Below, piece after piece: positions 1-8,311 of a DNA stretch of 64,000 nucleotides (the first letter of the stretch is position 1; every line of letters begins with the position of its first letter). This stretch comes from CAWCAW01 sp963714125 (GTDB lineage: Bacteria > Actinomycetota > Acidimicrobiia > Acidimicrobiales > UBA8190). The notes beneath the pieces were generated by a model. It saw nothing but the letters and a program-made list of their open reading frames with translations, was not told the origin of the DNA and made no database searches. The DNA lies in contig OY970234.1 in the NCBI GenBank assembly GCA_963714125.1, positions 806,001 through 870,000 of the forward strand. The letters run 5' to 3'. A program made the translations under genes and the position numbers.

Positions 1-1593
1 GCCATCGAAGAACAGTTCTACGCCCTGTGGCCACTTTTGATTCTTGGGGTCACGTGGTCGACCCGGCGTGTGCTTTCAAGTCGACGCGCCATGTCGATAT
101 TTCTGGGCGTCATCATCGCCATTTCCCTCTTCTTCTCGGTAGCGCAGACTCCCGGTTCCCCATCGTGGGCGTATTTCGGTCTCCAAACTCGGGGTTGGGA
201 ATTGGCGCTGGGCGCCTTGGTGGCGTTCAACGCGGATTGGCTCACTCGGACGTTGCGTCCGATAGCCGCCCCACTCTCGTGGCTCGGTCTCGGGGCGATC
301 GTCGCCACTGCGATGCTGTACCAACCCACCACGTCGTATCCCGGCTATGCCGCGCTGGTCCCCGTTATCGGAGCTGCGTCTGTGGTGGCAGCGGGCGGCG
401 CCAGCCCACGTCGTGGGGCGGAAACCTTGCTGGGGCTCCGACCGCTTCAGTACGTCGGGCGGGTCTCCTACTCGTGGTATTTGTGGCACTGGCCCGTCCT
501 GGTCTTCCTGCCATATGTCCTCGGTCACCGAGCTTCGACCGGGCTGGTCGTACTCGCCCTCGTCATTTCGTTTGCGATCGCCTCGTTGAGTTGTGAGATC
601 GTGGAACGGCCCTTCCGCCAGAACAAGAATCTCGTCACGTACCCGCGTCGAGCCCTTCTTCTCGGCGTAACTCTTGTGGCCATCTCGTTGGTTACTACTT
701 TCGTAGTAACGCGGTTGGACGTCGTGCCGACGGGGTCCGGACCGCCCGCGACGATAAGTCACTCATCAAACCCCGACGTGGCGGCGGCGACCCACCTTGA
801 AGTGCTGCCGTCGAACCTCTCACCTCCGCTCAGCGGCGTTGGAGAAGATTTCCCACAACCGCTGGTCTGTCTGGGCCTCATCACGCAGAGCTCGGTACCG
901 CCTCAGTCCCTCTGTACACAGGGAGATACGACCGTCCAACGCACCGTCGTACTTTTCGGCGACTCACACGCGGCGATGTGGGCGGCGCCGCTTGAGGCCA
1001 TTGCCGCCCAGCGCGGCTGGAGACTGGTGATCTACGTCAAGGAGAAGTGCTCTGCCGAGGATGTCACCAATCCGAGCGTGCTCGATGAGCCGGTTACCCA
1101 TTGTGCCCAGTGGCGTGACGCCGTATTCGCACGTTTGGCGGTCCTCCGTCCCGCCATCGTGATCATGTCGTCCTCGGTTTTGGACTCGGGTTCTTTAGAA
1201 CCGACATTGTTCGCGGCGGACATGACCAAAACGATCGGAACGTTGAAGGCTGATGGTTCCAAATCCGTCTATATCGAAGACATCCCGGCCCCAGGGTTCA
1301 ACGTCCCCGATTGTCTCGGCGCCAACCCCGACAACGTTCAGGAGTGCAGCTATCGACTGACTCAGGGGCTCGTAGATCCGGCCACTCGCATTGCCGTCAA
1401 TCAAGCTGCAGCAAGAGACGGAGCGCTCCTTATAGACCCGATACCTTGGTTGTGCACCGCCAAGGTCTGTCCGCCGATCATCGGGAACACCATCGCTTAC
1501 CTTGACACAAACCATGTCACGAAGACGTTCACCATTGGCGTTACCTCTGAGCTCTCGAGCGCCCTGTTACCAGTAATGCCGGCCCGCGGATAA
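1..1593 (+). CDS. Acyltransferase-3 / SGNH O-acyltransferase, 5' truncated
   Basis: This is the C-terminal about 530 residues of an OatA-like membrane O-acyltransferase; the start lies before the window. The first codons read AIEEQFYALWP, the conserved IEEQFY motif of the acyltransferase-3 family, so only the earlier transmembrane segments are missing. Several hydrophobic helices follow, up to about residue 235. An extracytoplasmic SGNH hydrolase-like domain then begins at VVLFGDSHAAMW (nucleophile Ser in GDSH) and ends with DTNHVT, which fits the Asp and His of the catalytic triad. The family transfers acyl groups to cell-envelope sugars such as peptidoglycan or exopolysaccharide; the substrate cannot be read from the sequence. 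No partner gene is visible downstream, where the next genes run the other way. Confidence 0.9.
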   Translation, partial: AIEEQFYALWPLLILGVTWSTRRVLSSRRAMSIFLGVIIAISLFFSVAQTPGSPSWAYFGLQTRGWELALGALVAFNADWLTRTLRPIAAPLSWLGLGAIVATAMLYQPTTSYPGYAALVPVIGAASVVAAGGASPRRGAETLLGLRPLQYVGRVSYSWYLWHWPVLVFLPYVLGHRASTGLVVLALVISFAIASLSCEIVERPFRQNKNLVTYPRRALLLGVTLVAISLVTTFVVTRLDVVPTGSGPPATISHSSNPDVAAATHLEVLPSNLSPPLSGVGEDFPQPLVCLGLITQSSVPPQSLCTQGDTTVQRTVVLFGDSHAAMWAAPLEAIAAQRGWRLVIYVKEKCSAEDVTNPSVLDEPVTHCAQWRDAVFARLAVLRPAIVIMSSSVLDSGSLEPTLFAADMTKTIGTLKADGSKSVYIEDIPAPGFNVPDCLGANPDNVQECSYRLTQGLVDPATRIAVNQAAARDGALLIDPIPWLCTAKVCPPIIGNTIAYLDTNHVTKTFTIGVTSELSSALLPVMPARG

Positions 1594-1679
1594 GGCAGGC
1601 AGGCGACGCTGGCAGTGAACGGTGGGAGTCTGGCCATCTCGGTGATCGGCGTGGCCTTTTGGGTGGTGTCGTGCAAAGG

Positions 1680-1979
1680 TCAGGCGTGGGTAGCGACGAC
1701 CGGTCCCGCGTCTGGGAACGGATTGCGCGTATCTGAGGTGTCGATGTACAGCTCGACCTCATTCCCATCAGGATCGTGGACGTGCATGCTCTTGGCAAGG
1801 TCCGGTCGGCTGCGTACAGAACCGTCGTGGTGGCTGCTGCCAAGCGAGAAGAACGTCATGCGCACCGGATCCGAGATCCGCGCCACAACTGGGATATCCA
1901 GGACCCCTGAATAAAAGTCCTCCGAGCGTTGAACACTGCGGACCTTCACGACGACGTGCCCGAGTGACTGGACTTTCAC
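1680..1979 (-). CDS. VOC/glyoxalase-family protein with internal deletion
   Basis: The protein starts like a standard VOC dioxygenase/glyoxalase (GHVVVKVRSVQRSEDFYSGV, then ARISDPVRMTFFSLGSSHHD) and ends like one (KSMHVHDPDGNEVELYID). Only about 10 residues join these halves, where family members usually have about 50. The central strands and one metal-ligand region therefore appear lost without loss of frame. I chose the GTG at 1979, 7 nt after the cupin stop; an ATG at 2018 would overlap the cupin. The two genes look co-transcribed. A single remaining beta-alpha-beta-beta-beta module with a gap is unlikely to be active alone, so this may be a decaying gene. The family assignment is firm, the function is not. 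Confidence 0.65.
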   Translation of the reverse strand: MKVQSLGHVVVKVRSVQRSEDFYSGVLDIPVVARISDPVRMTFFSLGSSHHDGSVRSRPDLAKSMHVHDPDGNEVELYIDTSDTRNPFPDAGPVVATHA

Positions 1980-1986
1980 CGTTGGT

Positions 1987-2499
1987 TCAGCGAGCTCTAG
2001 CCAATACAGCGTCGGCATCGTTAGCACTGAGCGGTGGACCCATGGGCCGGAGATCGTGGGCGCCGGCGACCCGGGCCAGCTCCTCCAGGGACGGAAAGAC
2101 CGGCTGGGTAGGGACGATCTGGGCATCGGCGGGAATCCCAACCTCTCGGATCAAGTCCCGGAAGCTGGCATTCTCGTGCACCAGCAGAATCTTCGCCTCT
2201 TGCTCCCCGATGACGAGGAACGTGTGCGGCACGCCTCGAGGCATCGACACCCAGTGGCCCGCTCCAACCACGAGCTCTTCGTCGCCACAGCGCACGACCA
2301 TTTGGCCTTCGAGGATGAACCAGGTGTCATCGAGGTCGTCGTGGACGTGCAACGGAGGCGCCGCACCGACCGGCAGGGTCATCTCGAGCACGACCGTGCT
2401 CATCTCGGGTGCACAGCGGTGCTCGACGACCAGGGTGTCGAGGAACCACCACATCAGCCCTTGTGTGTTCTCGGGGGAGTCGACAACTGCCGTGCTCAC
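1987..2499 (-). CDS. Cupin-domain protein
   Basis: A 170-residue single-domain cupin. The two conserved cupin motifs are visible: PPLHVHDDLDDTWFILEGQ (metal-binding His-x-His and Glu) and about 20 residues later GHWVSMPRGVPHTF (third His). Members bind a metal and act as dioxygenases, isomerases or sensors; the substrate is unknown. The GTG start at 2499 has a strong AGGAGGT ribosome binding site. It lies divergently from the MarR regulator at 2588 and upstream of the VOC gene in the same direction. This is the usual layout for a small inducible catabolic or detoxification unit repressed by its neighbour. Confidence 0.8.
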   Translation of the reverse strand: MSTAVVDSPENTQGLMWWFLDTLVVEHRCAPEMSTVVLEMTLPVGAAPPLHVHDDLDDTWFILEGQMVVRCGDEELVVGAGHWVSMPRGVPHTFLVIGEQEAKILLVHENASFRDLIREVGIPADAQIVPTQPVFPSLEELARVAGAHDLRPMGPPLSANDADAVLARAR

Positions 2500-2548
2500 T
2501 GCGCCACCTCCTGGCTAGGAACCCCCGTCGGATCAGATGGTCAGGAGT

Positions 2549-2585
2549 CCTTACGATCTAGGCTTATGGTACGGTAACCTTACGA
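2549..2585. promoter_or_regulatory. Direct repeat CCTTACGA in the cupin/MarR divergent promoter region
   Basis: CCTTACGA occurs at 2549-2556 and again at 2578-2585, with centres 29 bp apart (about three helical turns). It sits in the 88-bp gap between the divergent cupin and MarR genes. The second copy lies just before the MarR start codon. Placement suits an autoregulatory operator, but MarR sites are usually inverted repeats, so the assignment is tentative. Confidence 0.3.
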
Positions 2586-2587
2586 AT

Positions 2588-3064
2588 ATGTCAAGCGCCT
2601 CCACCGACCTTCGCCCCGACCGCGAGCCCAGCCCTTACGTCGGGGCATTATTCGGCACCGTCTGGCAGTGGGTCCGTGATCAGATCTATGCGGGCGTCGT
2701 TGCCGCAGGATTCGACGACCTCAATGCCGCCCATGTCGGGCTCTGGCGCTATCCAGGCCTCGACGGACTGCGTCCAAGCCAGCTTGCGGACCGCAGGGGC
2801 ATCACGAAGCAGTCGGTCAACGACTTGCTCGGGCACCTCGAAGTTCACGGGTACCTATGGCGCGTGCCCGATCCGGCTGACGGAAGGGCTCGCGTGATTC
2901 AACTCACTCCCAAGGGATGGCGACTCCAGAAGACCATCTATGCCGAGGCTGGTGCGGCCCAACTGCGGATCGAAGAGATCCTGGGTCCGCGACGATTCGC
3001 CCACCTGCACAGCTCTCTCGCAATGCTGGCCGATCAACTCGCTCTTTCTCTGGCCGTTCCCTGA
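2588..3064 (+). CDS. MarR-family transcriptional regulator
   Basis: A winged-helix regulator of 158 residues. The core reads DGLRPSQLADRRGITKQSVN for the recognition helices, followed by LEVHGYLWRVPDPADGRARV, the wing with the family's conserved DxRxR pattern. The N- and C-terminal helices would form the dimer interface. I used the ATG at 2588; an earlier in-frame ATG at 2537 would run through the promoter region and adds non-conserved residues. It is transcribed away from the cupin/VOC pair, and MarR proteins typically repress such a divergent neighbour until a phenolic or oxidising ligand binds. The ligand is not predictable. Confidence 0.85.
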   Translation: MSSASTDLRPDREPSPYVGALFGTVWQWVRDQIYAGVVAAGFDDLNAAHVGLWRYPGLDGLRPSQLADRRGITKQSVNDLLGHLEVHGYLWRVPDPADGRARVIQLTPKGWRLQKTIYAEAGAAQLRIEEILGPRRFAHLHSSLAMLADQLALSLAVP

Positions 3065-3272
3065 TGCTTGCAGATGTGTCCATCTGATGACGACTTGAGT
3101 GCGTTGCGACGGCCAACGGCCACCGTCGCACTTGCAGCGCGAAAGGGATCTCGTCGTAGTACCGGATGAGCATGGGCTCGGTGAGCATCTCGTCAAAAGT
3201 CGCCGTGAAGCCGTTCTCGGTTCGCCAGGCAAGGTAGTCGTCGTTGTTGAGAGTGCTGTCTTGTTCGCTGTC
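3065..3272 (-). other. Intergenic segment with possible in-frame gene remnant
   Basis: The 208 bp between the MarR gene and the SnoaL-like gene contain no complete gene. Reading the minus strand in the same frame as the SnoaL gene, directly after its TGA, gives a protein-like stretch of about 50 residues including DDYLAWRTENGFTATFDEML and IRYYDEIPFALQVRR. It has no start codon of its own. It could be the worn 3' part of another gene or a former C-terminal extension. I do not recognise the family. Confidence 0.25.
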
Positions 3273-3629
3273 TCAGGCGGGTGCGTTCCGGATGACAATC
3301 AAGCTGGCGATCTTCCCTTCGTTAAGCGTGAAGTAGTTGGTGAGGATCAGCTCGTCGGGAAGGTTCGTCTTGTCATAGTCACCGTCGTAGCGTCCGCGAA
3401 CAACGATCTGGCCGTGATGGTCGATTACCTCGGTGATTTCGATAGTGACGTGGTCGCCGACCATGTCCCCGGCCACCCAGCCCGCAATGGCTTCGGTCCC
3501 CCAGAACTCTCGACGTGCATCGTTGACGAGGGCCTCAGGGGCGAAGGTAGCGACGATCGCACCCTCGTCGAATGCGTTGACTGCCGCTATGTGCTCGGCC
3601 ACCACACGAGGCAATTGGTTCAAGTCCAT
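3273..3629 (-). CDS. SnoaL-like / NTF2-fold protein
   Basis: A 118-residue single-domain protein of the SnoaL-like (nuclear transport factor 2 fold) type, starting MDLNQLPRVVAEHIAAVNAF. The conserved pattern of an N-terminal helix pair, FAPEALVNDARREFWG and later EGKIASLIVIRN fits small cone-shaped hydrolase, isomerase or ligand-binding proteins. The start at 3629 was preferred over the longer frame because GAGAGGAG precedes it at the right distance. It is divergent from the MerR gene and separated from it by a MerR-type promoter, so it may belong to that regulon. Substrate unknown. Confidence 0.75.
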   Translation of the reverse strand: MDLNQLPRVVAEHIAAVNAFDEGAIVATFAPEALVNDARREFWGTEAIAGWVAGDMVGDHVTIEITEVIDHHGQIVVRGRYDGDYDKTNLPDELILTNYFTLNEGKIASLIVIRNAPA

Positions 3630-3724
3630 TGTGACTCCTCTCCGTTTGGTCCGCGGCCACCATTTGGCCGTAATGAGCACAATGGGCGGTCCCGCTGGGG
3701 GAGGGTCAAGACCCAATCCAGCGC

Positions 3725-3764
3725 TTGACACTCCTGTACGGGGAGGGTGGAGACTGAGGAGGTG
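3725..3764 (+). promoter_or_regulatory. MerR-type operator/promoter with stretched spacer
   Basis: A TTGACA -35 box (3725-3730) and a GAGACT -10 box (3750-3755) are separated by 19 bp, the spacer length expected of MerR-controlled promoters. The spacer holds an imperfect inverted repeat, CACTCC with GGAGGGTG. The -10 box ends 6 nt before the GTG at 3762, so the transcript would be leaderless. The regulator probably controls its own promoter. Confidence 0.6.
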
Positions 3765-4586
3765 AGAGCAGGCTTAACGGTGGGTGAGTTCTCCCGAATG
3801 ACTCACCTGAGTGTGAAGACGCTTCGCCACTACCACCAGGTGGGCCTGCTCGAGCCCGCCGAGGTGAACCCCGATACGGGCTACCGCTACTACGTCTCGG
3901 ATCAGATCGCTACGGCTCAGGTAATCCGTCGCTTGCGGGATTTGGAGATGCCGGTGACGGAAGTAAAGGAGGTTCTTTCGACGTCGGAAACTTCTGTCCG
4001 AAATGTCCTCATCGCCGCCCACCTGGACCGCCTCGAGGATGAACTGTCGAAGACACAGCGGGCGGTGGAGTCATTGCGCAACCTGCTGGAGCATTCCGGC
4101 GAGGAGCCCGCCGTCGAGCACCGCACGGTGCCTGCCGTGCCAGCCATCGGGATACAGCAAGTGGTTGATCGGGAGGACGTGTTGTCGTGGTGGTACGGAG
4201 CGCTCGGCGAACTTCACGCTTCCGTGCATGCCCAAGGCCTCCACGCCACTGGTCCGAGCGGTGGCCTGTACGAGAGCGAATTGTTCCAACATGGTCGAGG
4301 CGAGGCCACCGTGTTCATTCCCTTAGACGGCGTCGTGCGTCCGATCGGCCGCGTGGTCCCCTTTGTCGTCCCCGCAGCTGAACTAGCTGTGCTCACTCAC
4401 CAAGGCTCCCTAGCCGACGTCGACATCACCTATGGCGAACTCGGAGCGTACGCGGCGTCGCACGAAATAAGCATCGACGGGCCACTTCGTGAGTATTACC
4501 TCGTTGATGCCAACGAGACGTCAAATCCCGAGGAGTGGGAGACGGAGATCGGATGGCCGATCTTCCGCTCCGATGGCGTGCCCTGA
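3762..4586 (+). CDS. MerR-family regulator with GyrI-like effector domain
   Basis: Residues 1-70 form a MerR winged helix (TVGEFSRMTHLSVKTLRHYH, then GLLEPAEVNPDTGYRYY). A coiled-coil dimerisation helix follows at about residues 75-115 (HLDRLEDELSKTQRAVESLR). The C-terminal half resembles the GyrI-like/BmrR multidrug-binding domain, with a final aromatic-rich REYYLVDANETSNPEEWETE segment including the conserved acidic tail. Such proteins sense small hydrophobic molecules and activate transport or detoxification genes. An in-frame GTG at 3747 exists but lies between the promoter elements; the GTG at 3762 fits a leaderless transcript. Likely targets are itself and the divergent SnoaL-like gene. 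Confidence 0.85.
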   Translation: MRAGLTVGEFSRMTHLSVKTLRHYHQVGLLEPAEVNPDTGYRYYVSDQIATAQVIRRLRDLEMPVTEVKEVLSTSETSVRNVLIAAHLDRLEDELSKTQRAVESLRNLLEHSGEEPAVEHRTVPAVPAIGIQQVVDREDVLSWWYGALGELHASVHAQGLHATGPSGGLYESELFQHGRGEATVFIPLDGVVRPIGRVVPFVVPAAELAVLTHQGSLADVDITYGELGAYAASHEISIDGPLREYYLVDANETSNPEEWETEIGWPIFRSDGVP

Positions 4587-4632
4587 TGCCTGGGTGCCAG
4601 GTGGGGCTAGAGGTCTGACCGCATCGGATGGT

Positions 4633-5169
4633 TCAGCCTGAGCTGGAGTTCTTCTCAGATGGCGCCAGCGCGGGCATGAAAAACGTAAACATGCGGTCGG
4701 CGTCAATGCGCGCATAAACGTTGGCGTCGAGAAATTCTTCCCAGTCGGGGCCGTATCGGGGCGAGTATTCGTCCAGGAGGACCTGGCGCAGCTCGGCATT
4801 CTCTTCGGCTTGCATGTCGAGCAAAGTCGCTCGCCCGTGAACGGTTACGGCGAAATCCTCGCCAGGGAGGTATGTCGCACTGACATGAGGTCGTTGCATG
4901 ATGTGTCGAATGCGTACGGACTGCGGTGAGGATCCAAAGTGGAACGATCCCCGGTAGAAATGGCCGTCAACCGGTCCGACCAGGGGGCGACCATCTGAGG
5001 TCACGGTGGCGAGCGCCAGGAGACGCATGCCGGTCAGTCGAGCGATGACTTGCGCGGACGTCAATCGCCGTTCGACCGTGATCACTTCCCGAAGGTGCCG
5101 ACCCGCCCCGGCATTACTTCGGTTCAAGAGGTCCTGCAGCGCTCTCATGTCCGCTTCAGTCTCGTTCAT
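4633..5169 (-). CDS. Pyridoxamine 5'-phosphate oxidase-like flavin protein
   Basis: A 178-residue split-barrel protein. The segment GMRLLALATVTSDGRPLVGP is the first strand pair of the PPOX-like fold, followed by HFYRGSFHFGSSPQSVRIRH, which matches the flavin-phosphate contact region, and HVSATYLPGEDFAVTVHGRA. Members bind FMN or F420 and reduce or oxidise small molecules; true pyridoxine synthesis enzymes have extra motifs not seen here. The ATG at 5169 has a GGGAGGAGG ribosome binding site, better than the upstream ATG at 5208. It lies downstream of the luciferase-like oxidoreductase on the same strand, 76 bp away, so the two may share a redox role. Confidence 0.8.
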   Translation of the reverse strand: MNETEADMRALQDLLNRSNAGAGRHLREVITVERRLTSAQVIARLTGMRLLALATVTSDGRPLVGPVDGHFYRGSFHFGSSPQSVRIRHIMQRPHVSATYLPGEDFAVTVHGRATLLDMQAEENAELRQVLLDEYSPRYGPDWEEFLDANVYARIDADRMFTFFMPALAPSEKNSSSG

Positions 5170-5245
5170 GCCTCCTCCCACTGAACCTGGGCCGAAGCCC
5201 ACAAGCAATTTGCGGCGCCCATATCGCCGTGTGGGCAGATTGCTC

Positions 5246-6220
5246 TCAAGGTATTGGCCTTGCTGGTTGGCCCGATGACCATCGACGCTTGAGGGCGGGG
5301 ACGACAGCGGTTCCGAGCGATCGGATTTGCTCGCGTACTGTTTCGGGCGACATCCCGGGCAGATGGACTCGTAGGTTCAGGGCATCGACATTGGTCTGTT
5401 CCACGATGTTGTTGAGGCGGGTTACGACGTCGTCGGGGTTGCGGTAAGCAACGGTCTCGTCATCATCGAACAAGGCCGCCGCGTTTGAAAAGCCGTTGTA
5501 GATCGTCCGCTGCCGATTCACGAGGTCAGTCTGCGCAGTACCCAGAAAGACCCGACGGATGAGCACTTTTGCGCCTGTTCCGTGCGCGTCGTCATATGCC
5601 TCGCTCAGGAGTTTCAAGCGAGGCACCCCCGACATGCCTTCCATCAAGATGCCCGCTCCGCAGCGGGCCGCCCGCCTGGCCGCCGCGGGCGACACCGCCG
5701 CGCTGAGGACGGGAACCGGATGCTCGCGACAGGCGCGCAGCGCGCCGTCGCCCTCCAACTGCCGCAGGTCTTCGCCGCGCAGCAGGGCCACCAGACGCGG
5801 GAGCTCCGACTTGAACAGAGCAATGGCTTCGGTCGGATCCAGTCCCGCAACTTCGAAGTCGAGCGGCAGAGCGCCGGCGGCCACCCCGAGACCGATTCGA
5901 CCAGGATGGCGAGCGTTGAGCCACGCGACCTCCTCGGCAACGAGAGCGGTGGCGCGAAGGGGAAGGAGCAAGGGGGAGGCCGCGGCCCAACCCGAAGTGT
6001 TTTCCTCCAAAACAAAAGTCGCCATCTGGAGAGGTTGCGCCAGATAGCCCGCAAAACCTCCGTGGTGCTCGCTCGTCATGACCCCATCGAAACCCAGGTC
6101 GAGCGCAAGCTTCGCCTGCGCACAGAGCTCTCTCACCATGTCCTTCGGATCAAGGTCGTTGTGCGGATAAAGGCGGATTGAGACTGAGCCCGGGCCAAAA
6201 GGAACCACCGATTCGGTCAC
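5246..6220 (-). CDS. LLM-class (luciferase-like) flavin/F420-dependent oxidoreductase
   Basis: A 324-residue TIM-barrel protein of the bacterial luciferase superfamily. Visible marks are DLGFDGVMTSEHHGGF near residue 45 (the conserved SEHH), NARHPGRIGLGVAAGALPLD near residue 110 (the typical RxxxGxGxG substrate and cofactor loop) and a C-terminal PETVREQIRSLG. The family uses FMN or F420, and the F420 version is common in actinobacteria; which one is used here cannot be decided. The GTG start at 6220 has only a weak ribosome binding site. It precedes a PPOX-like flavin protein in the same direction. Confidence 0.85.
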   Translation of the reverse strand: MTESVVPFGPGSVSIRLYPHNDLDPKDMVRELCAQAKLALDLGFDGVMTSEHHGGFAGYLAQPLQMATFVLEENTSGWAAASPLLLPLRATALVAEEVAWLNARHPGRIGLGVAAGALPLDFEVAGLDPTEAIALFKSELPRLVALLRGEDLRQLEGDGALRACREHPVPVLSAAVSPAAARRAARCGAGILMEGMSGVPRLKLLSEAYDDAHGTGAKVLIRRVFLGTAQTDLVNRQRTIYNGFSNAAALFDDDETVAYRNPDDVVTRLNNIVEQTNVDALNLRVHLPGMSPETVREQIRSLGTAVVPALKRRWSSGQPARPIP

Positions 6221-6359
6221 CGCAATCTCGCCGATCCCCGCATGGGGGTGACGAGTGAGTCTCCTTCGATGGTGGGCACGAAAGAATCCTAGGGGTTGTC
6301 ACATTTCATGATTCATCATCGCCGTCATAGGGTCGTGGCTGACATCAGGAACAGAGGCA

Positions 6360-7199
6360 ATGGAACACAACGACGCAAGGTCCGACGTGGCGAGGATCGA
6401 TCCCGAAGCTGTGCGCGGCACTTTCGACCTGCAGGTCCGGCGCGGCCTCGACGACGACAGCACCGGAGTCGTGGTCGAGGCAAGCCCTCAATTCGTCCGA
6501 TGGACCGCTACCAACGGCGGCTGGTCTGAGGTCGCCTGGTCCCACCTGGACCCGACGTGCGCCGAAGACGTCATCACGGCGCAGATCCGTCACTTCGCCG
6601 AGCGCGACCAGAGCTTCGCATGGAGGCTCTACGACTACGACCAGCCGCCTGACCTCGGAGATCGCCTGTTGAACGCCGGATTCAGCGTGGCCGGGCACTC
6701 CACCCTGGTCGTTGCTGACGTCCAAAGCGTTTCGACCACGGTCGAACTCCCTGATCGTGTTCGCCTCGTCCCCGTAGATGACGAAGCAGGAGTCAATCGT
6801 CTGATCGAGGTCCACGAGAAGGTATTTGGGACCGACCATTCCCATCTTCGCCGATCGATCATGACCCAGCTTGAGCATTCACCGTTGGTGGCTGCGTTGG
6901 TGGTGGCCATGGTCGACGACCTCGCCGTGAGCTCCGCCCGCGTCGAGTTCCTCCCGGCTCGGATCTTTGCCAGCTTGTGGGGCGGCGGGACCCTTTCCGA
7001 CTGGCGCGGTCGAGGCCTCTACCGCGCCCTCGTCGCCTACCGCGCTCAGCTAGCCAAGGAGCGGGGATACAAGTACGTCTATGCCACCTCATCGTCGGAG
7101 AGCCGCCCCATCCTCGAGCGGCTCGGGTTCGTCGCAGTCTCCGCCATCACCACCTACTCCTGGACGCCCGAGGGCCATCCAAGGCCAACCGCTGGCTGA
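6360..7199 (+). CDS. GNAT-family N-acetyltransferase
   Basis: A 279-residue acyltransferase. The GNAT acetyl-CoA motif appears late as LSDWRGRGLYRALVAYRAQL (the R-x-x-G-x-G/A type loop at about residue 220), followed by GYKYVYATSSSESRPILERL and a C-terminal GFVAVSAITTYSW strand, the usual motif-B ending. The first about 110 residues resemble a second, degenerate GNAT half. The acceptor substrate is unknown. It stands alone, with 101 bp to the next gene. Confidence 0.85.
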   Translation: MEHNDARSDVARIDPEAVRGTFDLQVRRGLDDDSTGVVVEASPQFVRWTATNGGWSEVAWSHLDPTCAEDVITAQIRHFAERDQSFAWRLYDYDQPPDLGDRLLNAGFSVAGHSTLVVADVQSVSTTVELPDRVRLVPVDDEAGVNRLIEVHEKVFGTDHSHLRRSIMTQLEHSPLVAALVVAMVDDLAVSSARVEFLPARIFASLWGGGTLSDWRGRGLYRALVAYRAQLAKERGYKYVYATSSSESRPILERLGFVAVSAITTYSWTPEGHPRPTAG

Positions 7200-7300
7200 T
7201 CAGACCCGCCCCCGGTAGTCAGGAGACGCGTCAGGCATTGGGCCGAAACCGGCTGATCAATACTGAGGAAGGTCCGAGGGGCGGGACTATCGTTTTTCAC

Positions 7301-7750
7301 ATGACCTCGTTGATCGAGACCGTCATCGAACGCTGGCATGCCTTCCTGCGAGGGGATGGGCCGGGAGCTCTCGATGAACTTCTAGATGACGCCGTCGTTT
7401 TCTATTCGCCCATCGTCTACACGCCCCAGCAGGGCAAGGCGATCACCTCGCTCTACCTCCAGGCGGCAGCCGCGACTTTTCCCGGGAAATCGTCAGTTCC
7501 CCGCTCGTCGGGCAACGTGACCGGGAGCTTTCGCTACACCAAGCAGGTTTTCTCGGCCGACACGGCCATTCTGGAGTTCGAAACCGAGATGGAGGGCAAG
7601 TACGTCAACGGTGTCGACATCATTCGTTGCAACAACGATGGTCGCATCGTCGAGTTCCGAGTGATGATCCGTCCTCTGCAGGCGGTCAATCTTGTCCACC
7701 AACAGATGGCCGCCATGCTCGAAGAAATGAAGCCACCGGCTGAGGCCTGA
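7301..7750 (+). CDS. SnoaL-like / NTF2-fold protein
   Basis: A 149-residue single-domain protein starting MTSLIETVIERWHAFLRGDG, with the SnoaL-like succession LDELLDDAVVFYSPIVYTP, then KAITSLYLQAAAATFPG, then a beta sheet ending FRVMIRPLQAVNLVHQQM. The family covers polyketide cyclases, hydrolases and ligand binders; no diagnostic active-site set is evident. I took the ATG at 7301 because the longer open frame runs back into the acetyltransferase. A GACTAT sequence 11 nt before the ATG could be a -10 box. Confidence 0.75.
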   Translation: MTSLIETVIERWHAFLRGDGPGALDELLDDAVVFYSPIVYTPQQGKAITSLYLQAAAATFPGKSSVPRSSGNVTGSFRYTKQVFSADTAILEFETEMEGKYVNGVDIIRCNNDGRIVEFRVMIRPLQAVNLVHQQMAAMLEEMKPPAEA

Positions 7751-7789
7751 TGCTCGACCCCGACGGGCCCGGGGGACGCCAAGGCTTCT

Positions 7790-8281
7790 CTATGGCCGTG
7801 CGCGGTGGAGCTGGGCGGTCATTTGAATGTGTCCAACATGTTCGCACGCATGGCCATAGTTCCGAACCAGCCAGGTAAGTCCCGACTGTTGGGCATCTGA
7901 GGGCAGGGTGGGGAGTGAAAGCATCGCCTGGAGACGGCTTGCGTGGATCAGCGGTTCCACGTCGGCGACTAAGACGTCGGCCGCATCCAACATGGCCATT
8001 ACTCCTGCCATGTCCGCTGTCACCGACGAAAACTCGGCGTCACGGTCTCGCCCACAGGGGAGCTCGGCCACGCAGCGGAGCGTCTCGGCCTCGGAGCCGA
8101 CAAGGTGACTCACGATGACGGCGATGGTGTTCGCCCCCGTAACGGGTATCCAGTTGAGCCCTTCGGTGTCGAGGTCGAAGAGCTCGGCTCGGACCTGGTT
8201 ATGAAGGTGTCGGAATAGACGCAGCAAGGTGGCGATCACGTCGGTGGGGCGAAAGGTGCAGCCGGCACTGTCATGGCTCAT
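7790..8281 (-). CDS. DinB/mycothiol-transferase-like (DUF664) protein
   Basis: A 163-residue four-helix protein of the DinB superfamily. It shows an N-terminal helix with HLHNQVRAELFDLDTEGLNW, a conserved ANTIAVIVSHLVGSEAE with the metal-ligand His, and YGHACEHVGHIQMTAQL near the end carrying the His-x3-His pair. Actinobacterial members are often thiol (mycothiol) transferases or of unknown function. GGGAG precedes the ATG at 8281. It lies 30 bp downstream of the TetR gene on the same strand and may be co-transcribed with it. Confidence 0.75.
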   Translation of the reverse strand: MSHDSAGCTFRPTDVIATLLRLFRHLHNQVRAELFDLDTEGLNWIPVTGANTIAVIVSHLVGSEAETLRCVAELPCGRDRDAEFSSVTADMAGVMAMLDAADVLVADVEPLIHASRLQAMLSLPTLPSDAQQSGLTWLVRNYGHACEHVGHIQMTAQLHRARP

Positions 8282-8311
8282 TTTGGCTCCCGGGGACGAA
8301 GCCCGCTTCCC

